DNA of 64,000 nucleotides, from positions 1,517,501-1,581,500 of the forward strand of contig NC_008576.1 in NCBI RefSeq assembly GCF_000014865.1, read 5' to 3'. Shown here one piece after another: positions 26,078-34,892 of the stretch. Under the pieces are notes generated by a model. It did not search any database and was not told where the DNA came from. It was given only the letters and a program-made list of their open reading frames with translations. Origin of the DNA: Magnetococcus marinus MC-1. Lineage in GTDB: Bacteria > Pseudomonadota > Magnetococcia > Magnetococcales > Magnetococcaceae. Each line of letters opens with the position of its first letter. Within the stretch, counting starts at the first letter, position 1. Made by a program: the position numbers and the translations under genes.

Positions 26078-26266
26078 ATGCCCATTTCCCTGCTGGTAAA
26101 AACCGTTCTTGGTCGAGTGAAAGAGCCCTCGTCCTGGAGCGGCGTGGCGGTCCTCCTGGCCATGTTTGGACTGAGCCATGAGCAAACGGGAGCCATTACC
26201 GAGTTACTGGCGGCTGGGGCGGCTCTGGCTTCGGTATTCATCGCGGAAAAAGGGGATCGTTCGTGA
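26078..26266 (+). CDS. Small membrane protein, holin-like
   Basis: 62 residues starting after GGAGGTAGAAGAG. Two hydrophobic segments (WSGVAVLLAMFGL and ITELLAAGAALASVFIA) and a charged C-terminus. Such small two-span proteins beside an endolysin are often holins. The next GTG overlaps its stop. Confidence 0.6.
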   Translation: MPISLLVKTVLGRVKEPSSWSGVAVLLAMFGLSHEQTGAITELLAAGAALASVFIAEKGDRS

Positions 26267-26559
26267 GCCCACAAGAAGTGATGGTTGAACGCCGTCGTGG
26301 CCTGGAACGGCATGTCCAGACCGTGTTGACCATGGGGGTCGCAGCGTTGATGGCGTGGCAACTCACGACCATAGAGCAGATGCGTGTTGAACTCGCCATC
26401 CTCAGTGGTCGGGTGGATGCCCTGGCTGCTCGGGTGGACGAGGCGTCCTATGAGCGCTATCGGGCCACTGATGCTCACCGCGACTTTGCTCTGCGTGACC
26501 AAGCTATCAAGGCGCTGGAGGGGCGGGTGGACCTGGTTGAAGAGGCCTGCCAAAAATGA
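26263..26559 (+). CDS. Membrane-anchored coiled-coil protein, spanin-like or lysis accessory
   Basis: 98 residues from GTG 26263 (AGGGGAT upstream; ATG 26281 is an alternative). One membrane segment (TVLTMGVAALMAWQL, about 20-34), then a coiled coil to the end (ELAILSGRVDALAARVDEAS). The layout fits an inner-membrane spanin or similar, but no family is certain. Confidence 0.6.
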   Translation: MSPQEVMVERRRGLERHVQTVLTMGVAALMAWQLTTIEQMRVELAILSGRVDALAARVDEASYERYRATDAHRDFALRDQAIKALEGRVDLVEEACQK

Positions 26560-27155
26560 TCCGTGTCGAGGCCAACAGACGACAGATTGCACAAGCTGCA
26601 GACAACCTTGCCAAGCAGGTCAGATACGCCACCGCAGTCGCTTTGACCCGCACAGCGCAAGATGCTCAAGCTGAGGTGCGTCGTCGCCTTCCAGAGCGCT
26701 TCACCATCCGCACAGGGTGGGTAGCCAAAGGTATCCGGATCAAACCGGCCAAGAAGAGTGATCTGCAGGCTTCTGTTCGGGTTCTAGACCCATTCATGGC
26801 TATGCAGGAGACCGGTGGGTCCAAGCGCTCCCAAACCGGGGATGCCTTGGGCGTTCCTGTGGGAGCCCGCCCCAACCCCAAGTCGGTGACCCGGCCAGGG
26901 AAGTTTCCCGGTGCTCTGCTGAAGAAGCCCAATCACTTCATCGCGCCCTTGCATGATGATCCTTCTACCTACGCTGTGTGGCGTCGTAGTGGTCGTAAGG
27001 GGCGCAAACTGAAGATGATGTACCTCTTTGCCGACCGGGTAGAGATCAAGCCGCGCTTTGGGTTCATGGATACGGTAAAGGCAGTGGTAGAAGCGCGCTT
27101 TCAAGAGAACTTTGGGAGGGCAATGGAAGAGGCCTTCTCTACTTCAACCCTCTGA
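26556..27155 (+). CDS. Minor tail protein Z-like
   Basis: 199 residues, basic N-terminal half (AVALTRTAQDAQAEVRRRLP, FTIRTGWV), repeated Lys/Arg and a C-terminal TVKAVVEARFQENFGRAM helix. The pattern resembles the lambda gpZ/HK97 gp10 tail-completion class. It lies away from other tail genes, just after the lysis genes. Moderate certainty. Confidence 0.55.
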   Translation: MIRVEANRRQIAQAADNLAKQVRYATAVALTRTAQDAQAEVRRRLPERFTIRTGWVAKGIRIKPAKKSDLQASVRVLDPFMAMQETGGSKRSQTGDALGVPVGARPNPKSVTRPGKFPGALLKKPNHFIAPLHDDPSTYAVWRRSGRKGRKLKMMYLFADRVEIKPRFGFMDTVKAVVEARFQENFGRAMEEAFSTSTL

Positions 27156-27157
27156 CA

Positions 27158-27796
27158 TCAATTACTTTTAAAGAAATTTAGATCCACCATAAAATCGTAA
27201 TTTCCTTCACCACACACCTTATCAAGTTGCTTCACAACCTTTTTTGAGAAAGCCTCAGAATCATTCGGGCCTGACATATAAAATGGTTTGCCATCTCTAC
27301 CAAGCTCATACTCCGAAGGACAGAGCAGTGGATCGATACCGTTTAATACTATTTTTGCAAGCTTAAAGTCTGGATGCGGTTTAAAACCAAGAGAATGGGC
27401 GTATTCGACAGATGAGTTAACAATCTTGCTAAGACATGTCGGGTGGATGGGAATGATGTTTTCACGGTCACGGGCCTGTTTAATGAATTCATCATATTGA
27501 AAAGCTGGAATAATATTGCAAAAACAGTTCTTTACACCAAGACACCAGATATCAATTAAATAGCACCCAAAAGCGAATTCTCCTGTAGCAACTTTTCGAC
27601 TCAGGATTAAATTTCCTATCCCTCTGTCAAAAAGTGTATCAGCTACAAAACTATCGAAAACGGGCAACTCGGTAGAAGCGGCTAAACGTTGAGCAACTGA
27701 GAACATTCCCGAAAGATTACTGTTACTACCGATTTTTTTTCTTTTGTCTTTTTTTCGAGCTAATTTTTTCTGGCGACGTTTTTGATCAACTGACAT
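27158..27796 (-). CDS. Conserved hypothetical protein, AT-rich cargo gene
   Basis: 212 residues from ATG 27796 (CGGAG upstream); a longer frame to 28006 runs into non-coding DNA. Starts with a very basic tract (DQKRRQKKLARKKDKRKK). The core contains GEFAFGCYLIDIWCLGVKN, which I recall from a widespread uncharacterised family sometimes found with SEC-C motifs. Lower GC than its neighbours and opposite in direction: a typical late-region cargo gene. Function unknown. Confidence 0.7.
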   Translation of the reverse strand: MSVDQKRRQKKLARKKDKRKKIGSNSNLSGMFSVAQRLAASTELPVFDSFVADTLFDRGIGNLILSRKVATGEFAFGCYLIDIWCLGVKNCFCNIIPAFQYDEFIKQARDRENIIPIHPTCLSKIVNSSVEYAHSLGFKPHPDFKLAKIVLNGIDPLLCPSEYELGRDGKPFYMSGPNDSEAFSKKVVKQLDKVCGEGNYDFMVDLNFFKSN

Positions 27797-28359
27797 ACAT
27801 AGCTCCGGGCAGGAGATGGATTCATAACTCCCCCGCGTATGCCGTGGACATGGAACCACATGGCACCCTGAATACAAGGTGGATCCGGTGTGGAGGTCAC
27901 ACACCCTTAGTGGGGAAGACTCCCCAGCCTGGGCGTGAGAGCATCCAACAAGTCCCAGTTCCAAGAACCAAAAGAGTGGGCCAAGGGAACAGTGTCTCAC
28001 GAGCACCGCAGGGTACGGTTTCAGATTACTCTTGTTGGTTCAAAGCCGCAATTGAAAGCGGTTTGCTGAATTATTTTGGTAGGCGAAAGGACCTGGGAAC
28101 GAACTTTTTCATGGTTTGTAAGTGTTTGAAAAGTAAATGGTTGACAAAATCGCACGGGACCTGGAACGCTGTAAAATCAATGGGTTCCGCGAGAGCGCAA
28201 GAGTTGCCTAGCGACAGGGCTGAAATCTAGGTTGACACACAGGTTGACAGAACGGCCCAAACTCACATAGCGACACGTTTTGAGCGTTAACCTGATGTGG
28301 TCAACCAACCTCTTTTGTCAACCTGTAAACCGGTTGACATCCCCAAGGATACATAGTGT
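27797..28359. promoter_or_regulatory. Control region with GGTTGACA operator-like repeats
   Basis: 563 bp without a supported gene; a 128-codon plus frame starting at 27844 is not credible. GGTTGACA occurs at 28139, 28230, 28242 and 28332, and TGTCAACC in reverse at 28316, with a related GGTCAACC at 28299. The pair at 28316-28339 forms an 8-bp inverted repeat. Likely operators for the ParB-methyltransferase gene or the divergent cargo gene. Confidence 0.65.
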
Positions 28360-29694
28360 ATGAACTTGAACCTTCAGGTGGCGGATTGGCCCGTCGACCG
28401 GTTGATCCCCTATGCCCGCAATGCCAGGACGCACTCGGATGCACAGGTTGCCCAGATCGCAGCCTCCATTGTTGAGTTTGGGTTTGTAAACCCGGTTCTT
28501 GTGGGTGATGATGGGGTGATGGTAGCCGGGCATGGTCGTGTGATGGCAGCCCGCAAACTGGGGCTGGAAGCGGTCCCCGTGATTGTGCTCTCTCATCTGA
28601 ACGAAACCCAGCGACGTGCCCTCGTCATTAGTGATAACCAACTGGCCCTCAATGCTGGCTGGGATGAGGAGATGCTACGGGTTGAGTTGGCTGCGCTGAA
28701 GGAAGAGGATTTTGACCTTCAGATTACAGGCTTTGACAGCGAGGAACTGGACCGTCTGTTTGCCGAGTTGGACGCCGACGGTATCGGTGATGAGGGTGGG
28801 GCTGGGGCAGGGGACGGTGATGTCGTTCCTGAACCGCCAGTAACCCCGGTCTCTCAAACCGGTGATCTGTGGATCTTGGGGGAACATCGCCTCCTATGCG
28901 GTAGCAGCCTCAATCCCGATGATGTGATTCGGTTGATGAACGGTGAGCGCGCCATCCTCTTCGCCACCGATCCTCCCTATCTGGTGGATTATGATGGCAC
29001 CAATCATCCTGGCTCCAAAGAGACCCGTAAGCGGGAGTCCCTAAACAAGGATTGGTCTGACAGCTACGGTGTGACCTGGGATGACTCTTCTCAGGGACCT
29101 GAGCTCTATGAGGGGTTCATCCGTACTGCCATCGACCACGCCATTGAACCCAACGCGGCTTGGTACTGCTGGCACGCTTCCAAACGGCAGGCGATGCTGG
29201 AGGCAGTATGGGAAAAAATGGGTGCGTTTCAGCACCAGCAGATCATTTGGAATAAGGAAAAAGGGGTGCTCACCCGCTCCAAGTACCTGTGGAAGCATGA
29301 GCCCTGCTTGATGGGATGGATCAAAGGCAATATGCCACCCAAAGCAGATGGAGCAGAGTTTCTCTCCACCGTATGGGATATCCAGGGACTCTCTGGTGAC
29401 GAACGGCCCGACCATCCCACACCAAAACCACTGGACTGCTTTGCCATTCCCATGCGCCAGCATGTGGAACGGGGCGGCCTCTGTTATGAGCCCTTCAGCG
29501 GTTCCGGCTCTCAGATCATGGCTGGGGAGATGACTGGTCGGCGGGTGCATGCCATGGAGATCTCACCGATCTATGTGGATGTGGCGGTAAAGCGGTTCAT
29601 CCAGGCCACCGGGAAGATCGTCTACCTGGATGGTTCTGGTGGGAAGAGCTTCGAGGACGTGGCGGCGGATCGTGGAATTGAATTGGAGAGGTGA
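28360..29694 (+). CDS. ParB-domain / DNA methyltransferase fusion
   Basis: 444 residues. Residues 5-100 form a ParB/Srx-like domain ([30 protein letters not shown]). From about 165 a beta-class amino-methyltransferase: motif [11 protein letters not shown] near 206 and motif [15 protein letters not shown] near 385, the order expected for N6-adenine or N4-cytosine enzymes of this class. Phages use such proteins to protect or mark DNA. No cognate nuclease adjoins it. Confidence 0.88.
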   Translation: MNLNLQVADWPVDRLIPYARNARTHSDAQVAQIAASIVEFGFVNPVLVGDDGVMVAGHGRVMAARKLGLEAVPVIVLSHLNETQRRALVISDNQLALNAGWDEEMLRVELAALKEEDFDLQITGFDSEELDRLFAELDADGIGDEGGAGAGDGDVVPEPPVTPVSQTGDLWILGEHRLLCGSSLNPDDVIRLMNGERAILFATDPPYLVDYDGTNHPGSKETRKRESLNKDWSDSYGVTWDDSSQGPELYEGFIRTAIDHAIEPNAAWYCWHASKRQAMLEAVWEKMGAFQHQQIIWNKEKGVLTRSKYLWKHEPCLMGWIKGNMPPKADGAEFLSTVWDIQGLSGDERPDHPTPKPLDCFAIPMRQHVERGGLCYEPFSGSGSQIMAGEMTGRRVHAMEISPIYVDVAVKRFIQATGKIVYLDGSGGKSFEDVAADRGIELER

Positions 29695-29747
29695 TTACGT
29701 TTGATGTTAAGATGCGTGCCTCTTTCAATCCTCATGGAGTAGTACGC

Positions 29748-29963
29748 ATGGCTGATCGCATTACCGGTACAGTGAAATGGTTCAATAATGACAAGGGGTT
29801 CGGTTTTATCGCCCCTGATAATGGTTCCAAGGATGTTTTTGCTCATTTTTCTGAGATATCTTCTGGCAGTGGGTTTAAGTCTCTTGAAGAGGGACAAAAA
29901 GTTGAATTCAGCGTGGAACCAGGGGATAAAGGTCCGAAGGCCGTGAAAATCACCTCTCTTTGA
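29748..29963 (+). CDS. Cold-shock-domain protein
   Basis: 71 residues, a single [18 protein letters not shown] (RNP1) and DVFAHF (RNP2). Binds single-stranded RNA/DNA. GGAGTAG precedes ATG 29748. A CspA-type gene in a prophage is uncommon but known. Confidence 0.93.
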   Translation: MADRITGTVKWFNNDKGFGFIAPDNGSKDVFAHFSEISSGSGFKSLEEGQKVEFSVEPGDKGPKAVKITSL

Positions 29964-29992
29964 ACCAAAGGGGTTCCTTAAGGAGCAAATGG

Positions 29993-30268
29993 ATGAAGAT
30001 GGCAGAGTTGAAGAAAGCCGTAGCTGAAAAAGCTGAAATGAGTCAGTCAGATGCTAATCAGGTGATCAAGGCGTGTTTTGAAGCCATTTCAGATGCACTG
30101 GGTAATGGTGAAACAGTGCAACTTCCTGGTTTTGGCACATTTTCCCTTGGTGAACGTGCTGCACGCACAGGCCGTAATCCTCAGACAGGTGCTGAGATTC
30201 AGATAGCGGCATCCAAGAGCGTGAAGTTTAAAGCGGGCAAGGCTTTGAAGGACTCTCTGAACGGCTGA
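29993..30268 (+). CDS. HU-family DNA-binding protein
   Basis: 91 residues. DNABII fold with PGFGTFSL and the arm AARTGRNPQTGAEIQI. AAGGAG precedes ATG 29993. It follows cspA by 29 bp, so the two form a small nucleic-acid-binding unit; differs clearly from the IHF-like gene at 25700. Confidence 0.92.
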   Translation: MKMAELKKAVAEKAEMSQSDANQVIKACFEAISDALGNGETVQLPGFGTFSLGERAARTGRNPQTGAEIQIAASKSVKFKAGKALKDSLNG

Positions 30269-30283
30269 TCTTAAGTGGCCGTT

Positions 30284-30312
30284 GAACCGCCCGGTCTTTG
30301 CCGGGCCGGTTC
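30284..30312. terminator. Hairpin between convergent HU and DUF3489 genes
   Basis: GAACCGCCCGG and CCGGGCCGGTTC around TCTTTG, with one bulged base. No T run, but the site between two convergent genes fits a terminator. Confidence 0.5.
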
Positions 30313-30322
30313 TCCATCAACC

Positions 30323-31000
30323 TCATTTGATAAAGTAGGTGCTCACTCCGTCGATCTTTTCACGGTTTACATCAAGGCCCAGTTTCCTTTTTAGGATGCC
30401 AGAAATCGAGCCTCTGATTGTGTTGGATCCCCAGCCCGTCTCAGTAGATAGTTGCTCCAACGTCGCTCCGCCGGGCCGCTGCATCATCTCAATCATTTTG
30501 GCCTGTTTTGAATTCGCCCTGGTCCCTCTGGATCGGGGCGTTTTGCGTTGAGCTGTTTCAATACCAGCTTGATAAGCGGCTTCCAAAGCGCTCTGGACGC
30601 CCCAGACGCTGACGTTGTGGAAGTCGAGGCTGTCAGCATTGCGGGTCTCCAGCGTATCGATGAAAAGGTGATCCAGGGCGATCTTGCTAAAGATCTCTGC
30701 CTTGTGGTCCTCCGGGGGATCTGTTTCCTCAGCCATGGCATCGATGGTCTGATTTTCAACAGAAGATGGGGCAGGAGGCTCCTGGCCAATAGCCTGGTAT
30801 GCGGCGTTGGTAAGGACCCAGTTGGGGTAGGGAGGGTTGTTGCTTACGTTCTCGATTAAACCTTTGGCTTCAAGGGCGTTGATCACCTTGCCTTGCGCTC
30901 CTCCCCGAATGCGTTCCGGTAGAGGGTTGATGGATCCGTCGGTGCGCTGGGCAGCGGCTTCAATGATCGTGCGTTGGGTAGTGGTGAGTGGGATGGTCAT
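30323..31000 (-). CDS. DUF3489 protein with internal DUF6900-like domain
   Basis: 225 residues from ATG 31000 (GGAGAACG). Three parts: an N-terminal winged-helix-like repeat (TTTQRTIIEAAAQ), a central IFSKIALDHLFIDTLETRN segment as in DUF6900, and a C-terminal DUF3489 winged helix (KQAKMIEMMQRPGGATLEQL, GWGSNTIRGSISGIL). Probably DNA-binding and regulatory. Minus strand within the late region, just before the terminase genes. Confidence 0.78.
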   Translation of the reverse strand: MTIPLTTTQRTIIEAAAQRTDGSINPLPERIRGGAQGKVINALEAKGLIENVSNNPPYPNWVLTNAAYQAIGQEPPAPSSVENQTIDAMAEETDPPEDHKAEIFSKIALDHLFIDTLETRNADSLDFHNVSVWGVQSALEAAYQAGIETAQRKTPRSRGTRANSKQAKMIEMMQRPGGATLEQLSTETGWGSNTIRGSISGILKRKLGLDVNREKIDGVSTYFIK

Positions 31001-31026
31001 GTTCGTTCTCCGTTGTGAGGTTTGTT

Positions 31027-31224
31027 TCAAAGCCAGTTGTCGCCAATGCGGGGAAGAAGATCCCCGTTGTTTCCTGTGAAGTATTCGATCCCTTCGAAAC
31101 TTTCTGGCGCTTCGATGATCACTCCGCCGGTAACGCGCAGTGCCACCCCGTGTTTGCGGGTGAGTTCAGCCAACCCTTCGGCAAAGGCTTCAAGGCGCTG
31201 CTCTTGGTTTAGTTTCTCGTTCAT
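31027..31224 (-). CDS. Small phage protein upstream of DUF3489
   Basis: 65 residues from ATG 31224 with AGGAG. Starts NEKLNQEQRLEAFAEGLAEL and ends with FTGNNGDLLPRIGDNW. Unknown family; co-directional with the DUF3489 gene 26 bp on, so likely one operon. Confidence 0.65.
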   Translation of the reverse strand: MNEKLNQEQRLEAFAEGLAELTRKHGVALRVTGGVIIEAPESFEGIEYFTGNNGDLLPRIGDNWL

Positions 31225-31320
31225 AATCAATCTCCTGTGCGATTTGCTTTGGTGATTACATGAAGCCATACAGCTACCATCTTATCCAGTAGAATCTGCA
31301 TCAAAAACAATCGAGTAGAT

Positions 31321-31845
31321 ATGCTTCTGAGCCAGTCGGAATGGGCGCGTCAGCAGGGCTTTTCGCGCCAATATGTCAGCAAGCTGGTGAAGAAGGGGGT
31401 GGTGCGACTGGTCGATGGCAAGGTGGACCCTGTACAAGCTTCGCAGGGCCTTGAGTCGGTCCGAGAGCCCGCACGACCTGTCCAGCGGAAGGTGATGGAG
31501 AGTCGGGGACCTGTATCGGCAGTGAGTGGTGCAGATGAGGGCGGTGACCTGTTACCCCAGGGAGGCCATGCCGGACTGCCCACCATGCTGCTAAAAGCGC
31601 GGATACGCAGTGAGTTGAAGCGCGGCAGCCTGCTGGAGATCAAGGAGAAGATTGAAGCTGGCAAGTACGTGGAAGCCGATGAGGTGAAGATAGCAGCCTT
31701 CAATCGGGCACGGCTGGTTAGGGATCAGCTTTTGAAACTGCCTGATCGTTTGGCCGCTGAGCTTGCTGCAGAGGCTAACGCCTCTGTGGTGCACGGGACT
31801 TTGGTTCGAGAGATCCGAGCTGCGCTGGAGGGAATCGAAGGGTGA
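31321..31845 (+). CDS. Terminase small subunit-like protein
   Basis: 174 residues. N-terminal helix-turn-helix (SQSEWARQQGFSRQYVSKLV) followed by a linker and helical C-terminus (RARLVRDQLLKLPDRLAAEL), a layout shared with lambda Nu1-type small terminases. It is separated from the large subunit by the inserted ccdAB cassette. Ribosome site weak. Confidence 0.72.
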   Translation: MLLSQSEWARQQGFSRQYVSKLVKKGVVRLVDGKVDPVQASQGLESVREPARPVQRKVMESRGPVSAVSGADEGGDLLPQGGHAGLPTMLLKARIRSELKRGSLLEIKEKIEAGKYVEADEVKIAAFNRARLVRDQLLKLPDRLAAELAAEANASVVHGTLVREIRAALEGIEG

Positions 31846-31847
31846 CC

Positions 31848-32156
31848 TTAGAAGCCAGTAAAGAGCAGATCAATGGCAGCAATGATCTTATCGCGATGTT
31901 CACTGAGATTCCCCATCTTCAATTCCAACTCATGTCGACTGATAGCTGCCATCTCAGATGTGGATAGATAATGAACCCCAGAGGCGAATTCAATGGTGGG
32001 CTGCAAAATACGCATGGGTTGCTGACCGGTATAGAGAGGGCGTAGTGGAATGACAACTCGAGTCTCCAGCTCATCGAGCATGTCGTTTTGCACCTCGATG
32101 AGGTAGATATCATCCTTCTTGCGCTTTTTGTACAGGTAGTAATCGAATTGAGCCAT
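31848..32156 (-). CDS. ccdB: CcdB-family toxin
   Basis: 102 residues, usual length. AQFDYYLYKKR at the start, TRVVIPLRPLY in the middle and the C-terminal helix ending AIDLLFTGF, where CcdB ends with Trp-Gly-Ile; the terminal Trp-like contact is replaced here by Phe-Thr-Gly-Phe. The family poisons DNA gyrase. Start overlaps the antitoxin stop (TAATG). Confidence 0.9.
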   Translation of the reverse strand: MAQFDYYLYKKRKKDDIYLIEVQNDMLDELETRVVIPLRPLYTGQQPMRILQPTIEFASGVHYLSTSEMAAISRHELELKMGNLSEHRDKIIAAIDLLFTGF

Positions 32157-32404
32157 TAGAACTGCCTCAGCTTATCGCCAAAGAGGCCATCGGTTAACAC
32201 ACGTGAATTGTACTGCTTGATGGCCTCTTGGTTCTCCTCTTTCCATACCTGTTGCTGGCGTTCCGCAACCAATTTATCCAGGTGCTTCTCCAGCTCTTTG
32301 GAAAGGTTGATGTTGAGCGCTTTTGCCTTCTGAACAAGCTCACTGTTCATGCTTAGATTGACGCGATCTTTCTTGGCGCTTTCAGTTTGAGAAGTATGCA
32401 TCAT
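32156..32404 (-). CDS. ccdA: CcdA-family antitoxin
   Basis: 82 residues. N-terminal ribbon-helix-helix (DRVNLSMNSELVQKAKALNI, then NLSKELEKHL) binds the operator; the C-terminal tail (YNSRVLTDGLFGDKLRQF) neutralises the toxin. First gene of a coupled pair reversed between the terminase genes. It would stabilise the prophage. Confidence 0.9.
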   Translation of the reverse strand: MMHTSQTESAKKDRVNLSMNSELVQKAKALNINLSKELEKHLDKLVAERQQQVWKEENQEAIKQYNSRVLTDGLFGDKLRQF

Positions 32405-32502
32405 CCGTCACCGTTGAGGTCTACAGTGTTAAATATCAATGCGCATTAATCATGCGCATTGATATGCAGTATGCCAAATAAGGAACAAAGGCGTCTATAA
32501 AA

Positions 32503-34359
32503 ATGCGTCAATCTGCAGTAGAGGTTTATGATCACGCATTCATGCAAGGTCTCAAACCGGATCCTCTACTGACAGTCTCAGAGTGGGCAGATGCCAATAG
32601 AATGCTCTCCTCGGTGGCCTCGGGTGAACCAGGGCCATGGCGCACAAGCCGTACCCCGTATCTAAAAGAGATCATGGATTGTCTCTCACCCTCCTCATCT
32701 GTGGAGCGGGTGGTGTTTATGAAGGGGGCTCAACTGGGGGGCACAGAAGCTGGGCTTAACTGGATTGGCTATGTGATTCAACAGGCCCCAGGGCCCATGC
32801 TGTTGGTACAGCCCACGGTTGAAACCGCCAAGCGGAATTCAAAACAGCGTATTGATCCCTTGATTGAGGGAAGCACCGTCCTTCAGCAGATCGTAAAGGA
32901 TCCCCGATCCAGGGACTCTGGCAATACCGTGCTCTCAAAGGAGTTCCCAGGGGGGATTCTGATGATGACTGGTGCCAACAGTGCGGTTGGTCTCCGTTCC
33001 ATGCCCATCCGCTTTCTGTTCATGGATGAGATTGACGGGTATCCAGGGGATGCTGATGGGGAAGGGGATCCCGTAGCGTTGGCGGTTCAGCGTACCGTTA
33101 CCTTTGCCAACCGCAAAATTCTGATGGTCTCGACACCGACTATCAAAGGCTATTCAAGGATAGAAGCAGCCTATGCTGAAAGTGATCAGCGTAAGTTCTA
33201 CGTACCATGCCCCCACTGTGGTGAGTTTCAGGTGCTGGTGTGGGCCCAGGTGAAATGGCACAAGGGTGAGCGGCAAGCTGCATTTTATGAGTGTGAATTC
33301 TGTCATGCCCCCATCCAGGATTACCAGAAAAGCCAGATGTTTCGTGAGGGGGTATGGTTGGCTGAAGGGGATGGTGATGGGAGAACGGCAGGGTTTCATC
33401 TTTCATCTCTCTATTCCCCTCATGGATGGACCTCATGGGGGGATGTGGCGGTAGAGCATGGTCAAGTCTATAAAGATCCGCCCCGCTTGAAAACATGGAC
33501 CAACACCAAGCTGGGCGAGACCTGGGAAGAGGATGCAGATCGTGTCGATGGTGAAGGGCTCATGGCGCGCCGAGAGGCATGGGGTGAACTGCTCCCTGCT
33601 GATGTGGCTGTGCTCACAGCTGGTGTGGATGTTCAGGATGATCGTCTTGAAATTGAAATCGTAGGTTGGGGACGGGAAGAAGAGTCCTGGTCCATCGATT
33701 ACCGGGTACTGTGGGGGGATCCCTCTTCCCCAGCGGTGTGGGAGGATCTGGATAATCTGCTCCGACATCCACGCCCACATAGTCGGCAACTACCGGATAT
33801 GACCATCCGGGCCGTTGCCATTGATACTGGTGGTCACCATACCCTGAAATCCTATGCCTTCTGCCGATCACGTCAGGGCAGACGGATCTGGGCCATCAAG
33901 GGACGTGGAGGAATGGGCGTTCCGATCTGGCCCCGCAAGCCCTCCACCAAGAACAAGGGCAAGGTGCCCCTCTTCATCGTTGGGGTGGATGCCTGCAAAG
34001 AGGCGATCCTCTCCCGTCTACGCATTGAAGAGCCAGGCCCCGGCTATCTGCACTTTCCCATGCAACGGGATGGGGACTACTTCAAACAGCTCACCGCTGA
34101 ATCGGTGGTGACCCGTTATCACAAGGGCCGCCCCATTCGGGAGTGGAAGAAGCGGGACTCTGACCGCAACGAGGCCCTGGATTGCCGAGTGTACGCCATG
34201 GCGGCCCTGCAGGGGCTGATTGCCATGGGCTTTCGACTGAACCGGGATGTTGAAAAGCTTGCGGAACACCCGTTGAAGAATGCCATGCCCGAGTCGGGGG
34301 CCTCACAACCCAAACGCATCAAACCGAAACGACGGGTCATTCAATCGAGTTGGATGTGA
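32503..34359 (+). CDS. Phage terminase large subunit (GpA family)
   Basis: 618 residues. ATPase: Walker A-like KGAQLGGTEAGLNW (about 74-87) and FLFMDEIDGYP Walker B near 169. A zinc pair CPHCG/CEFCHAP near 230-265. Nuclease domain Asp residues in TAGVDVQDDRLEIEIVGW and AIDTGGHHT; a final DRNEALDCRVYAMAAL. Cuts and packages concatemeric DNA as in lambda gpA. Confidence 0.95.
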   Translation: MRQSAVEVYDHAFMQGLKPDPLLTVSEWADANRMLSSVASGEPGPWRTSRTPYLKEIMDCLSPSSSVERVVFMKGAQLGGTEAGLNWIGYVIQQAPGPMLLVQPTVETAKRNSKQRIDPLIEGSTVLQQIVKDPRSRDSGNTVLSKEFPGGILMMTGANSAVGLRSMPIRFLFMDEIDGYPGDADGEGDPVALAVQRTVTFANRKILMVSTPTIKGYSRIEAAYAESDQRKFYVPCPHCGEFQVLVWAQVKWHKGERQAAFYECEFCHAPIQDYQKSQMFREGVWLAEGDGDGRTAGFHLSSLYSPHGWTSWGDVAVEHGQVYKDPPRLKTWTNTKLGETWEEDADRVDGEGLMARREAWGELLPADVAVLTAGVDVQDDRLEIEIVGWGREEESWSIDYRVLWGDPSSPAVWEDLDNLLRHPRPHSRQLPDMTIRAVAIDTGGHHTLKSYAFCRSRQGRRIWAIKGRGGMGVPIWPRKPSTKNKGKVPLFIVGVDACKEAILSRLRIEEPGPGYLHFPMQRDGDYFKQLTAESVVTRYHKGRPIREWKKRDSDRNEALDCRVYAMAALQGLIAMGFRLNRDVEKLAEHPLKNAMPESGASQPKRIKPKRRVIQSSWM

Positions 34360-34614
34360 TTACCCCGGGAGGCGAGGTAATTGGCCCATCAATGCAGCGT
34401 AACGATTCGAATCGTAAGGCTGATTGTGCTGGTTGATCATGAACATCTCATGAGCCAGTACGCTGGCCATGAGGCGTTTGGCTTCATCTGCATCAAAACC
34501 GCTTTTCTGCAGCCGCTCAAAGGTGGTCCGTGAGATGGCGGGATCGTTGGTTTCAATTTGAGTGGAAATGGCTTGGATCATTCCCTCTCGTATATGTCGG
34601 GCCGCAACGTTCAT
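34360..34614 (-). CDS. Small conserved protein, reversed in head module
   Basis: 84 residues from ATG 34614 (AAGGGA upstream); a TTG at 34641 would add nine. Helical, with LMASVLAHEMFMINQHNQPYDS and RYAALMGQLPRLP, a pattern I have seen in small uncharacterised proteins of free-living bacteria. Its stop abuts the terminase stop. Confidence 0.65.
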   Translation of the reverse strand: MNVAARHIREGMIQAISTQIETNDPAISRTTFERLQKSGFDADEAKRLMASVLAHEMFMINQHNQPYDSNRYAALMGQLPRLPG

Positions 34615-34676
34615 GAGAGCATTCCCTTGCTGGATGGTCAACGAAACCAGAATGCCCTTTGACTGGAGGTATATCC

Positions 34677-34892
34677 ATGGCCACAGTATCCGAATTACAA
34701 GTCCGAAGAGATAATCTCCTGGAGCGTTTGGAATCTCTTCAAACTCGCGTCAGTCATGGGGATAAGACGGTTCAATATGACCTCAGCCAAGCCCGTGAAG
34801 CGTTGGATCTATTGGACCGAGAAATAGCCCGTAATGGTGGCAACCGTCGTGTCGCCAGACACCTGCGTGTGCGCAGCAATAAGGATCTGTAA
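34677..34892 (+). CDS. gpW-like head-tail joining protein
   Basis: 71 residues after GGAGGTA. Size, Gln/Arg-rich helices (ARQ-type DLSQAREALDLLDREIAR) and place between terminase and portal match lambda gpW. Overlaps the portal ATG by one base. Confidence 0.75.
   Translation: MATVSELQVRRDNLLERLESLQTRVSHGDKTVQYDLSQAREALDLLDREIARNGGNRRVARHLRVRSNKDL

Noticed and set aside
27844-28230. 128-codon plus-strand frame in the control region
   Set aside because: No ribosome site, unnatural composition and overlap with operator repeats.
28332-28362. TTGACA at 28334 as a -35 box for the methyltransferase gene
   Set aside because: No -10-like hexamer at 16-18 bp; the repeats in both orientations favour operator function.
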